Shown in pieces: positions 55,101-62,614 of a stretch of 64,000 bases of DNA. The stretch lies in the NCBI RefSeq assembly GCF_000733755.1, contig NZ_JPOF01000006.1, forward strand, positions 520,959 to 584,958, read 5' to 3'. Made by a program: the position numbers and the translations under genes. How positions within the stretch are numbered: the stretch's first letter is position 1; every line of letters starts with the position of its first letter. This DNA comes from Lachnoclostridium phytofermentans. Lineage in GTDB: Bacteria > Bacillota > Clostridia > Lachnospirales > Lachnospiraceae. Below the pieces are notes generated by a model. The model had not been told where the DNA came from. It did not search any database and saw nothing but the letters and a program-made list of their open reading frames with translations.

Positions 55101-55327
55101 TGCAACAGGAATTCCTTAGAAGCAGCGGAAACGACATTATATTAATAAGAAGTACTGAATTAGTTAAACGGCCTCTTCAGTTGTTTACTTCAACAAATGG
55201 TGAGTTTTTATTTACTCCTACAATTGGAGATAACATGGATTACTATAAGAATGATTTACCTTTATGGGATACTTTAGAAAGCTGTAATATGATTTATGAT
55301 TCTGGAGCTATACGTGGTTACAAATAA
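52157..55327 (+). CDS. Wzx-like flippase fused to a GT-C/polymerase-like membrane protein
   Basis: A 1056-residue polytopic membrane protein with more than twenty hydrophobic segments. Residues about 15-430 resemble an oligosaccharide flippase of the MOP superfamily ('IFLVMSRILNASVGILFWVI', 'SIGSYISNLLEEAPMLLLPI'). A basic linker near 425 precedes a second membrane block (about 440-940). That block contains 'FIGRTDGLFHSFALENLLQK', with an Asp in a periplasmic loop like GT-C or Wzy proteins. A soluble tail of about 110 residues follows. It would flip and then polymerise or transfer the glycan. No frameshift joins the halves; it is a continuous fusion. Confidence 0.75.
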   Translation: MSRILIKLPEVLKDHLYRNSIFLVMSRILNASVGILFWVIAAKLYSVTEVGMATVLISSLGLVMLFSRFGFDLSIIRYIEIADKNKVFNTSLIITTVASAVISLISIFFQSTFAMNFTNAILFIVIALCNSITLISGNMLLALRKGQYYFIQTILISLRMFLLIPLAYSKNFGIFLSLGICYVLSAAFSLWILRKEVKINILDIDRSFVKKSLKFSIGSYISNLLEEAPMLLLPIIVLNLIGQEEAAIYYVAMAIGNFSLIVPNALSTSLFIEGSHGKPLKRIITKVITTAYLFLIPITVIISLWGKNILSFVNNEYTAAYDLLLLVIIASLFAVIYIVFIAVQNIKMRVERNIKFNLIRFILLIGSSFYLIPRYHIIGVGYAWLFTHVVLTLIMSEAFFKTAIMKIVSRFKTDYIKKTKMIRSWWVNRSKSKHSTDPYVFTQKTLIILISIFAVLGSVVPILLKQYNLSLLGIYMVIPMLAAPIIWLRFRSRNNVILRVSNNLNKFFMLVFLICCFISIVILYSFPVRIIWYYLLIAVMGVMILTQILYSEVFNSVQIKLILMQIILLFLNIIWGVTLKYYFFIGRTDGLFHSFALENLLQKGYIDQTFENYQAFPLWHILCSFIYQIMNLQVTPAQVMFITNGLIYGCLVIVIYLIAKKFFNIKTALLSALFMCFNTDVIFYGMYSIPRSVVFFLEGLLILLMAQKKIYLKSALYLLILVGLIMYHTASMPFILLILVLLYILQSVYRVAKSERFVNLNFILLYFVSAVTYLIYSGTDVFNSIAKSLLQKAPTGVLTKSIVVVPQQELFNYLQYSPLLLFIILGVLWGLRSPELKGSAKIILILSLLLVPVSMPGPALLLNKLAGNFNLGRFGEYSFLFFCIAGAAGLSFVSYKLKTKLFAVILFFAMAFLAVSNDFTASDNPIVKRLFYTFYLSEEECKSLNTAAQITDGIVMSDYISCRYLENSEFADKVNVLEVNQLQQEFLRSSGNDIILIRSTELVKRPLQLFTSTNGEFLFTPTIGDNMDYYKNDLPLWDTLESCNMIYDSGAIRGYK

Positions 55328-55328
55328 G

Positions 55329-55350
55329 GTGAAACGATAAATCGCTTCAC
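55329..55350. other. Intra-operon hairpin after the flippase gene
   Basis: GTGAAACG (55329-55336) pairs with CGCTTCAC (55343-55350) with one mismatch. It overlaps the end of the flippase gene and has no T run. Confidence 0.4.
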
Positions 55351-55391
55351 TTATCATGAATAAAAGAAGCGAAATAGGGAGGTGATCCGGA

Positions 55392-56228
55392 TTGAAGATC
55401 AATTTTAAAAAAGAGTATGTAATAATAACCGGCTTGTTACTGGTAATTGTTTTTTTTAGTGATTTCCTAAGAATTATTCTCGGGTTGCCTTTTGCTCTAT
55501 TCCTTCCCGGGTATTTGCTGATGGCAGTCTTGTTCCCCGAAAAAGATGAATTTGATGGTTCAGCTCGTATCGCTTTAAGTATAGGATTAAGTATCATCAT
55601 CGTTCCCCTAATCGGACTGCTGCTAAATTACCTGTCATCAGGTATCAGACTTTTGCCGATGATGCTTTCGCTTATATTTTTTGACATTTTTTTATTATTC
55701 CTTGGCTGGTTTAGGCGAAATAATTTACCCGAGGAGAAGCGCTTTACATTAACGCTTACGATTGATTTACTAAAATGGTCAAATAAAACGAAAGGAACAA
55801 AAGTGATACACGCAGCATTACTGATAACCAGTTTTTTGTTAATTTTTACTTCAGTATTTATGATATCCTCTCCTAAAACGGGTAAAATCTTTACAGAATT
55901 TTATATTACAGGCCTGGATGATGTAACGACAGGCTACCCTGAACAACTTAAAGTCGGAGAGAACGGGACGGTAAAAGCAGTCATCATTAACAATGAACAA
56001 CAGAAAACGAGATACAAGATGGAAATATTGATGAATGGTAATATCATTCAAACCATATCACCAATAGACATAGAAAATCAGGAAAAACAGGAAATAACTG
56101 TGCTTTTTAAAGTAGAAGAACCGGAAGATTTGGTAAAGATTGAATTCTTATTATACCTGGATGGTCAAGATATAAAACCTTACAGGCAGCTTAGGCTCTG
56201 GGTAGAAATATTGCCACATTTGGATTAA
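55392..56228 (+). CDS. DUF1616 membrane protein
   Basis: A 278-residue protein with four membrane segments in the first half ('FLRIILGLPFALFLPGYLLM', the typical DUF1616 start). An extracytoplasmic beta-rich domain follows ('GYPEQLKVGENGTVKAVIIN', 'NEQQKTRYKMEILMNGNII'). The family is best known from archaea and is often found with glycan or surface-protein genes; its function is unknown. The start is TTG at 55392 with an excellent GGGAGGTGATCC upstream. It probably works with the flippase or the exported polymer. Confidence 0.82.
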   Translation: MKINFKKEYVIITGLLLVIVFFSDFLRIILGLPFALFLPGYLLMAVLFPEKDEFDGSARIALSIGLSIIIVPLIGLLLNYLSSGIRLLPMMLSLIFFDIFLLFLGWFRRNNLPEEKRFTLTLTIDLLKWSNKTKGTKVIHAALLITSFLLIFTSVFMISSPKTGKIFTEFYITGLDDVTTGYPEQLKVGENGTVKAVIINNEQQKTRYKMEILMNGNIIQTISPIDIENQEKQEITVLFKVEEPEDLVKIEFLLYLDGQDIKPYRQLRLWVEILPHLD

Positions 56229-56237
56229 TAATTGCAA

Positions 56238-56270
56238 CAAGAAAAAGCACGCTTCGCGAACTTTTCCTTG
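56238..56270. other. Intra-operon hairpin before the CPBP gene
   Basis: CAAGAAAAAG (56238-56247) pairs with CTTTTCCTTG (56261-56270) with one irregular pair. It lies between the DUF1616 and CPBP genes. No T run follows. Confidence 0.5.
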
Positions 56271-56272
56271 TC

Positions 56273-57088
56273 ATGAATATAAAATTATTACATAAAGGGG
56301 GGTTTAATATTAAAGCTTTATTCGAATTGCTTATAAAAGCCAATGACTTCATTTGTTGGTTATTTGTATTCTTCATCGCTTTAACCGAGACTATTTTTAC
56401 CTTTGTAAGCATATCGATTGGTGTTATCCTCTACCTGACTATACTAATATCACTTTTAATAGCAGTTCTAATGAAGAATCGAGAGCCCTACCATCCACTC
56501 TATTCAGCTCTGACCCTTATCCCACTGATTAGGATCATTAGTGTTTCTCTTCCACTGACAGGTATACCTGAAGTTTTTGGAATTGTGGCTGTTAGCATAC
56601 CATTATTCATAGCAGGTGTTATCGTTGCAAATATTGTTGGGATAAAACCTTCGGTAATGGGTTTTAGATTTGCCAAACTACACAAACAACTGCTCATTGC
56701 TCTATTGGGACTGCCACTCGGATTTATTCAGTTTTACATTATACAGCCTGACATCAAAAATAAACCAGCAGCACCGGAAGAAATCTTAATATGGGTTATT
56801 GCCTTATTAATCTGTGTAGGCCTGTTAGAGGAGTTTTTATTTCGAGGGATATTATTCCATGTTGCTAATACATTACTGGGTAACAATAAAGCGATGTTTT
56901 TTACAAGCCTACTATATACAGCTCTGGCTATTTCCTCAAAATCATTATTAAATATGATCTCTACATTTTTTATATCAATATTATTTTGCCGGATCTTTAT
57001 ATGGAAGGAATCTATTGTAGGTATATCATTGGCTCATGGAATAATAAATATAACTGTTTACCTGATATGTCCTCTCATTTTTTACTAG
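56273..57088 (+). CDS. CPBP family intramembrane glutamic endopeptidase
   Basis: A 271-residue membrane protein with about seven or eight hydrophobic segments. The catalytic EExxxR motif is in 'LLEEFLFRGILFHV' near residue 185, followed by a conserved His in 'GISLAHGIINITVYL' near 257. These are Rce1-like abortive-infection or CAAX-type peptidases; the substrate is unknown. The ATG at 56273 has a poor ribosome site, whereas AAAGGGGGG lies before an in-frame ATT twelve codons later, so the true start may be that rare codon. It belongs to the end of the glycan operon. Confidence 0.82.
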   Translation: MNIKLLHKGGFNIKALFELLIKANDFICWLFVFFIALTETIFTFVSISIGVILYLTILISLLIAVLMKNREPYHPLYSALTLIPLIRIISVSLPLTGIPEVFGIVAVSIPLFIAGVIVANIVGIKPSVMGFRFAKLHKQLLIALLGLPLGFIQFYIIQPDIKNKPAAPEEILIWVIALLICVGLLEEFLFRGILFHVANTLLGNNKAMFFTSLLYTALAISSKSLLNMISTFFISILFCRIFIWKESIVGISLAHGIINITVYLICPLIFY

Positions 57089-57110
57089 GATCTTAAAGGA
57101 GTTATTCGAA

Positions 57111-57365
57111 ATGATTATAATTAAAACAATGTCATTTACAAATTTATCCGATATCTTCATAATTGATTTACTAATATTCATAATTCTCATTGGGATTTTA
57201 CTCTTTAGAGAATTTCTGAATTTATATCTTGCTCAGAAAGCTATAAATCAATCGTATACTAAACTTTATATAGAGAGATCAATTATTATAACAATGCTAC
57301 CTTTCTTTTATATTTTTATTTATGTTTTAATATTTAGAATATTATATACGATGTACTTACCATGA
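57111..57365 (+). CDS. Small two-helix membrane protein
   Basis: An 84-residue protein with two strong hydrophobic segments (about residues 16-36 and 60-80) joined by a polar loop ('REFLNLYLAQKAINQSYTKL'). AAAGGAGTTATTCGAA precedes the ATG, and it follows the CPBP gene by 22 bp, so it is probably a real last gene of the glycan operon. I do not recognise the family. Confidence 0.6.
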   Translation: MIIIKTMSFTNLSDIFIIDLLIFIILIGILLFREFLNLYLAQKAINQSYTKLYIERSIIITMLPFFYIFIYVLIFRILYTMYLP

Positions 57366-57571
57366 AACCTAGGATTGGAAGCCACAGTGTTTAAAAAATA
57401 TACTAGAATGACCCCAAACGGATTTCGGGACGCCAAATCAGATTTATAATTTGCATAGAATCTGGTTAAATCTCATACTTTTCATCTATATGGTTCGAAG
57501 GAATTTTTCCGTTATGTTTAAATGTAAAATGGTGATTACTACTGATTAAAACTTACGATTTCCAAATCATC

Positions 57572-57600
57572 TTGCAACTCCCCAACATAACCGCTATAAT
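57572..57600 (+). promoter_or_regulatory. Predicted promoter of the ferritin-like gene
   Basis: TTGCAA (57572-57577), a 17 bp spacer and a perfect TATAAT (57595-57600), 53 bp before the ATG. The rest of 57366-57653 shows no gene. Confidence 0.7.
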
Positions 57601-57653
57601 TAAACTAAGCAAATGGCTTATTTCACATTTTTATAAGAAAAGGAGAGCTTACT

Positions 57654-58139
57654 ATGGAATTATTAGAATTAGCACTTTCAATGGAACTTGATTTAGAGAA
57701 GTTTTACAAAGAGCAAGCAGATCTGAACAAAGAGAATAGTTTAAATGTTGTGTTTACGATGCTCGCAAAAGAAGAAAAAAATCATGCAAATATTTTAATG
57801 ACTAAAGCAGATAAACTCACCTTGCCTTTAGAGGACAGTAATATTCTTCTTGATGTACAATCAATTTTCAAAAATATGGATGATTTTACCTCGGGTAAAC
57901 AGAACTTTCCAAAACAGTTGGATACTTACAGAATGGCTTTAGAAAAAGAGCAAGAAAGTTTAAAGTTTTATCAAGATTTATATGCTGTTGCATCTGAAGA
58001 ACAGTCAAAGACAGTATTCCAATATTTAATTAACCAAGAAGATAAGCACTGTGTGATATTAGAGGAACTCGTAAAATTAGTTTCAAGACCTGATGAATGG
58101 GTAGAATCAGCAGAATTCGGAAAAAGAGAAGACTATTAA
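57654..58139 (+). CDS. Ferritin-like (rubrerythrin-type) protein
   Basis: A 161-residue four-helix protein. Carboxylate and histidine ligands of a di-iron site are visible: 'SMELDLEKFYKEQA', 'AKEEKNHANILM', 'ALEKEQESLKFYQDL' and 'NQEDKHCVILEELV'. It lacks the C-terminal rubredoxin domain of full rubrerythrin. It probably reduces peroxide or stores iron in an anaerobe. It is monocistronic with its own promoter and AAAGGAGAGCTTACT before the ATG. Confidence 0.82.
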   Translation: MELLELALSMELDLEKFYKEQADLNKENSLNVVFTMLAKEEKNHANILMTKADKLTLPLEDSNILLDVQSIFKNMDDFTSGKQNFPKQLDTYRMALEKEQESLKFYQDLYAVASEEQSKTVFQYLINQEDKHCVILEELVKLVSRPDEWVESAEFGKREDY

Positions 58140-58295
58140 TACATACAACATAAAACCATTAATAAAAATAAGGTTAGTTTTACTGCAGTTGTTAAATTGC
58201 AGCAATTCTTGAAACGCTAATTCTCACTTTCCCAACAAATTTAAGATTTATTATTCCAGCAGTAATTTTTTTTATTCAAGGCACTCTAAAAAGGA

Positions 58296-58332
58296 AGTGA
58301 TTTTACCTTTGTGTATAACACAGATAATCACT
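58296..58332 (+). other. Hairpin adjoining a long-stem terminator
   Basis: Outer AGTGATT (58296-58302) with AATCACT (58326-58332) and inner TGTGT (58310-58314) with ACACA (58318-58322). It directly abuts the 20 bp stem downstream, a leader-plus-terminator-like layout. Confidence 0.45.
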
Positions 58333-58333
58333 A

Positions 58334-58394
58334 GGCAAGCTAAAAGGAATGAGTTCTGTATGGAACAGGTCTCATTCCTTTTAGCTTGCCTTTT
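58334..58394 (+). terminator. Rho-independent terminator with 20 bp perfect stem
   Basis: GGCAAGCTAAAAGGAATGAG (58334-58353) pairs perfectly with its complement at 58371-58390, followed by TTTT. An inner GTTC/GAAC adds to the stem. It lies about 195 bp past the ferritin-like gene. Confidence 0.8.
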
Positions 58395-58812
58395 ACTATT
58401 TTCCACAACATGGTCGCTTATTTTTCTACCATACTGCATCGTTAGTTTTCGACGAGTATCCCTATCTATTAGGGTACAGCGTTTTACTTTACCCTTATTG
58501 AGAAGGGGTGGGGTTACAAACTAGAACTTAGTTTCTTATAAATATACCAGGTTGTTCAGAAAAAATTTATATAATTTATTACCTATACAATTTTTCATTT
58601 TATTACATATTGTATGTCTTTTCTACCAATTATTTCAATTTTTTAATTGCATTCATAGATTATATTAGTTACAATAAAAGTTATAGTAGATACGCCATAA
58701 ATTATTTTTTTAATTAAGTATCGATATATTTGAGTCAGAAACCTAATAGGTATGTTTGAAGTTATAAAATTAAGCACATTAAATATTCTATAAATATTGA
58801 AGGAGGTATCTT

Positions 58813-59634
58813 ATGCCATTACCCTTTGACCCACCACTTCAAGAAAATGAATTGTACGATGCATTTCCTAATCTTACATCTATCAAAATCATAAAATCTG
58901 GCGGAGAAGGAACCGTATTTAAAGCATATAATAATTTATTGGACTTAGATGTTGCCATTAAGGTTTATAGTTCAGACCATATGCAAAAGCGTACAGAATT
59001 AGAGATAAAAAAATTATCCCAAATAGATAATCCACATTTAATAAAATGTATATCTTATGGCGATGTTCTTGTACGTGGTAAAAATTGCTATTATACTGAA
59101 ACTCCATTTATTATAGGCAAGGACTTAAATCATATATATGAAACAAAGCAAACTTTGAATTATTCTGAAACAACCACGCTTATATTAGATATTTCGTCGG
59201 CAATTTCATCTCTTTGGAAACAACGCGTTGTTCATTGTGATATTAAACCAGATAATATTTTAAACAATAACTCTAGCTATGTTTTAATTGATTTAGGAGT
59301 TGCCAAACATCTTGATTCCGCTACATTAACTGCTTATGGAGTAATAATGGGAACTAGAGGATATTTTGCGCCTGAGCAATTAAAGGGACGAAAAAATTTA
59401 ACCTTACGGGCAGATTTCTATTCCTTAGGAATTGTAGCATATCAAATGTTAGTAGGATATCATCCATACAATTTCAATCAGAATGCAATGTTTACACAAC
59501 CGTTGCCCCCTTTTCCACCTAATATAGCAACAACACATGCCTTAAAAAATACAATTATTCAAATGACATCGTTGAATCCAATTGATAGACCTATGAACTA
59601 CGAAGAAATATGCAGACTTTTGAAAGGAGAATGA
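58813..59634 (+). CDS. Serine/threonine protein kinase
   Basis: A 273-residue soluble kinase with an intact active site: glycine loop 'SGGEGTVFKA' (29-38), ATP lysine in 'VAIKVY' (Lys50), catalytic loop 'HCDIKPDN' (141-148), 'DLG' metal motif (160-162) and 'FAPEQ' activation segment. No membrane anchor or PASTA repeats follow, unlike housekeeping PknB/Stk1. GAAGGAGGTATCTT precedes the ATG. The next gene starts 2 bp after its stop, so kinase and partner form a two-gene unit in very AT-rich DNA, probably a phage-defence or stress module. Confidence 0.9.
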   Translation: MPLPFDPPLQENELYDAFPNLTSIKIIKSGGEGTVFKAYNNLLDLDVAIKVYSSDHMQKRTELEIKKLSQIDNPHLIKCISYGDVLVRGKNCYYTETPFIIGKDLNHIYETKQTLNYSETTTLILDISSAISSLWKQRVVHCDIKPDNILNNNSSYVLIDLGVAKHLDSATLTAYGVIMGTRGYFAPEQLKGRKNLTLRADFYSLGIVAYQMLVGYHPYNFNQNAMFTQPLPPFPPNIATTHALKNTIIQMTSLNPIDRPMNYEEICRLLKGE

Positions 59635-59636
59635 AT

Positions 59637-60929
59637 ATGTTTTGGTTAAATCGTGGTTATAAATGGGGCTTAAATAGTATAAACCCCATTAATATAATTA
59701 TTTTATCGTCAGGAATTAATTCGTTTGAACTATTACGTAGAAAACTTCCTACTACCCCTTTTCTACTTGACCCACAAATGTATTTTCCCATAAATACAGA
59801 CAATAATTTTATAGCTGAACGAAAAAAAACATATAAGAAATTAGCATCTTACCCTTGGTACAATAATACTCCCCCTGTTTACTCTAGTAGTGAATATAAA
59901 ATTAGTGATTTTAAAAAACAATATAAAGAAGATGCTTCAATTCTTTCTTCATTAAATATTCCTACAGATGCGCCACAAATTATCAATCGAATTAAATCTT
60001 GTTTTGATTTCCAATCAAATTTAGGTGTCAATGCTTTAATAATTCCAACACCATTAGCCACTAACTACGAAGACGAATTCTCAATACAATTACAATGGAT
60101 TAATAAAGCTATTGAACTAAAAAATGATTATACTTTACCTTTATATGCGACTATTGCGCTTTCTGAAGACATTATTTTAAACCAAAAATTTGCTGAAAAT
60201 CGCGTTCTGCAAACTGTAATTGATAATTTATCTGTTCTTGATGAACTATCTGGTTATTATTTAGTAATTGAACGAACAAGTGGTGATACATATATTAAAA
60301 ATAGTAATTTAGCAATAGCCATCTTAGAAATGTCCTACTACTTAGGGCATAAACTCTCTAAAGAATTTATTATTAATTTTACAGATATTTTCGGTTTTAT
60401 ATGCCTAGGCGCTGGTGCAACTGGTTTTTCATCTGGAACAACAACTAAAGAAAAACGTTTATCATTTAATGACTATATTGATAAATCTGGTGGCGGCCCT
60501 GCCTTGCCACACTTTTTTTCATATTCACTTGCATGTGATTTTTTCCCTAACAGAGATTTAAGTAAATTTAGGGATACTCGATTACTTCGATATTTAGAAA
60601 ATGACTTTACTCCTTTTTCGTCATCATTAAAACAAGCCCTTGAACAGAAAATACCAATTCAATCTATACCAGAATGGCGTGAAAGTCCAAATAATATAAC
60701 AGCTGCAAGCAATCATCGTATCGAAGTTATAAATAACTATTGTAATCACGTACTGACTCTTACTTTTCCTGAAAGAGTAGAATACACTCTAGCTTGGATA
60801 CAGAATGCGGAAGCTTCAATGACCTATATCAATAGCAAATTAAAAGCTGCTCCTCTCTCAGAAATTGGAGTTCATTTAGCTGTTTGGAGCAATAGCTTTT
60901 CAGAATTTTTATCAAATCATAATTTGTAA
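59637..60929 (+). CDS. Unrecognised 430-residue partner of the kinase
   Basis: I do not recognise this family. The sequence alternates hydrophobic strands and helices ('LGVNALIIPTPLATNYEDEF', 'YTLPLYATIALSEDI', 'LSGYYLVIERTSGDTYIK', 'FGFICLGAGATGFSSGTTTK'), which suggests a TIM-barrel-like fold. A conserved-looking 'SGGGPALPHFFSYSL' lies near residue 285. There is no signal or membrane segment. AAAGGAGA lies seven bases before the ATG at 59637. Tight coupling suggests that it is the kinase substrate or the effector of the pair. Confidence 0.75.
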   Translation: MFWLNRGYKWGLNSINPINIIILSSGINSFELLRRKLPTTPFLLDPQMYFPINTDNNFIAERKKTYKKLASYPWYNNTPPVYSSSEYKISDFKKQYKEDASILSSLNIPTDAPQIINRIKSCFDFQSNLGVNALIIPTPLATNYEDEFSIQLQWINKAIELKNDYTLPLYATIALSEDIILNQKFAENRVLQTVIDNLSVLDELSGYYLVIERTSGDTYIKNSNLAIAILEMSYYLGHKLSKEFIINFTDIFGFICLGAGATGFSSGTTTKEKRLSFNDYIDKSGGGPALPHFFSYSLACDFFPNRDLSKFRDTRLLRYLENDFTPFSSSLKQALEQKIPIQSIPEWRESPNNITAASNHRIEVINNYCNHVLTLTFPERVEYTLAWIQNAEASMTYINSKLKAAPLSEIGVHLAVWSNSFSEFLSNHNL

Positions 60930-60971
60930 AAAGATAAGAGGTAGAGTTCAACATCTACCTCCTATCTTTTT
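60929..60971. terminator. Bidirectional terminator between convergent island genes
   Basis: AAAAGATAAGAGGTAGA (60929-60945) pairs with TCTACCTCCTATCTTTT (60954-60970) with one irregular position. It overlaps the last codons of the minus-strand gene and has A/T runs on both sides. Confidence 0.8.
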
Positions 60972-61673
60972 CCATTTGTATCCATTCACAACATCTTTTA
61001 AAATTCTCGTTTTTTCATATGAGTAAACATTTGGTTGAATACCTCTATTTTTTTTAGGAATATTTATGATTTCAAATCCTCCTGTCTCATCCAACAATAT
61101 TAGTCCTATATTATTCCTTTTATATTCTTCTTTCATATTATTGTTTTTAGTAACTCGCTCTTTATCCAATACCACAAATGAATAATCAGAAAAACTTTTA
61201 TTAAAAATGGCTTGTTCTAAAGCTTCTTGCCATTTTTGTAATTTTAATTCTAAAGCAATAATTTCTTTTGGTACTAATTCTCTCCAATTGGTAGCTGTAT
61301 ACTTCATTCTAGAAATTTTTAATATTAGATTCTTCTTTTCTAATACTTCAAAACAATTAACTATCTTATCCCTATCCATAAAAATATGTTTCTGTACTTT
61401 ATTTACAGTAACTTCATCAAATATTGAAAATAATGCTAAAATGTCTAAAGTATTATTATCTAAATACTTAAATTCTTTTTCATACTCACTATCCAATAAA
61501 CTAGATATTTCATCATCTTGTATTATTGCAACTACTAAATCAATCATGCGATAATACACAGGTAATTCTTCTGCAATAATAAAATCATCCTGATAAGAAA
61601 TAGCCTTAAACAAAAATTCTTTTACATTATCCTTCATTTTAGGTGTCATCTCTTTTTCTAATGCAAAAGCCAT
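60948..61673 (-). CDS. Putative PD-(D/E)XK nuclease-like protein with winged-helix insert
   Basis: A 241-residue protein. Residues 35-50 read 'EELPVYYRMIDLVVAI', and 138-155 read 'IIALELKLQKWQEALEQA' followed by 'FSDYSFVVLDK'. The pattern Asp...ExK...QA...YxVVLxK is that of PD-(D/E)XK nuclease-fold proteins (candidate Asp45, Glu142, Lys144). Between them, about 66-135, is a winged-helix-like segment ('LDILALFSIFDEVTVNKVQK', 'IVNCFEVLEKKNLI'). It would cut or bind nucleic acid. GAGGTGATTGA precedes the ATG. It is the last gene of the RT operon. Confidence 0.6.
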   Translation of the reverse strand: MAFALEKEMTPKMKDNVKEFLFKAISYQDDFIIAEELPVYYRMIDLVVAIIQDDEISSLLDSEYEKEFKYLDNNTLDILALFSIFDEVTVNKVQKHIFMDRDKIVNCFEVLEKKNLILKISRMKYTATNWRELVPKEIIALELKLQKWQEALEQAIFNKSFSDYSFVVLDKERVTKNNNMKEEYKRNNIGLILLDETGGFEIINIPKKNRGIQPNVYSYEKTRILKDVVNGYKWKKIGGRC

Positions 61674-61735
61674 TCAATCACCTCGCTATTTTTTCATAAT
61701 ATTATACCATGTTTTACATACAATGTAATTATAAT

Positions 61736-62419
61736 TTATCTATACCGTTTTTTTCCTATTGTGTTCAACGTTTTACTCTTATCAAAAATATTAGTTAGCT
61801 TATATAGTCTTTCGTGTTCAACTTTATTTATATTATATCTAATCTTACTATAATCTTCCATAAGGCAATATGCACATATCTGGATAGGAGTTACTAATGA
61901 TTTGGCGGCTAACATATAATTTACATAAAGCATATCAATTTGTTTTTCATTGTGGTTAATTAACCAATTAACTCTATGATTCCCATCTATTAACATAAAA
62001 TTATAATTTGCTTGCGAAAAAGGAACAACAAAGATTTCTTCCATATTATCGTATGTATTACTCAAATCATAATTATTAAAATGAGTGTAATAACATTCAT
62101 TTTCTGCATTAAACAATCTGCCTTTAATATTATCAAAAGTAATTTTTATTTTATAGTTAGGATATAATTTATAAAAATCTTTTATGTATTTAATTGAAAA
62201 ACCAAATTCCATTATATCGTTTTTTATAGGTAACGAAAAAATATATATCTGGTCCTTTTCCTCCTCGTTAGACATAGCATACATAATATTTTCATCAACC
62301 TTTTCAAGCAGTTCTTTCCATTTTTGGGTAAATTGATTTAAGTACTTAAATTCTTGAAACAAATTGTCCTTACCCATTACATCTAAAATACCTAGAACTT
62401 TATTGCGTTCACCTTGCAT
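61736..62419 (-). CDS. DGNHR-motif (ParB/DndB-like fold) protein
   Basis: A 227-residue protein. The only clear motif is 'NYNFMLIDGNHRVNWLINHN' near residue 150, like the DGQHR motif of DndB/DpdB and the ParB/sulfiredoxin nucleotide-binding fold. The rest is unrecognised. GGAGGAAAAT precedes the ATG at 62419. It lies between the RT gene (191 bp upstream) and the nuclease-like gene (62 bp downstream), so it likely belongs to the same operon, either as a nucleotide-binding regulator or as an effector. Confidence 0.55.
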   Translation of the reverse strand: MQGERNKVLGILDVMGKDNLFQEFKYLNQFTQKWKELLEKVDENIMYAMSNEEEKDQIYIFSLPIKNDIMEFGFSIKYIKDFYKLYPNYKIKITFDNIKGRLFNAENECYYTHFNNYDLSNTYDNMEEIFVVPFSQANYNFMLIDGNHRVNWLINHNEKQIDMLYVNYMLAAKSLVTPIQICAYCLMEDYSKIRYNINKVEHERLYKLTNIFDKSKTLNTIGKKRYR

Positions 62420-62572
62420 ATTTTCCTCCATACTATACAAAAATAAAAGCTTATTTCTTCATTATTAATGATTTTTTATTTCATTCTGTTTATATGACAT
62501 ATTATTGTTTTGTTGATATCCATTTTTTTCATACTGAAAAAACTTCTTTAAGCAAATAGTTTTCCATAAATA

Positions 62573-62614
62573 ATAACCCTATTTAAATTAGAATGTCATC
62601 TAATATTGGGTTAT
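62573..62614 (-). other. Two-level hairpin at the 3' end of the RT gene
   Basis: Outer ATAACCC (62573-62579) with GGGTTAT (62608-62614) and inner ATTAGA (62587-62592) with TCTAAT (62599-62604). It overlaps the RT stop codon and lacks a T run. It may be an RNA element tied to the reverse transcriptase. The rest of the 62420-62610 gap is AT-rich without a gene. Confidence 0.45.

Larger units (their letters stand above)
58140..58812. other. Structured non-coding stretch before the defence island
   Basis: A 673 bp gap with no convincing gene. It holds two back-to-back hairpins (58296-58394, listed separately), then increasingly AT-rich DNA up to the kinase gene. A weak promoter-like pair (TTGAAG at 58756, TTAAAT at 58779) precedes the kinase. 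It marks the composition boundary between host-like sequence and the AT-rich island. Confidence 0.5.

Noticed and set aside
58334..58390. IS element inverted repeats
   Set aside because: The arms are only 17 bp apart with a T run after them, which is a terminator; no transposase gene is present in the window.
58297..58524. Open frame of 75 codons with GTG start
   Set aside because: It runs through the 20 bp perfect terminator stem, which dictates its codons, and the product looks like no known protein.
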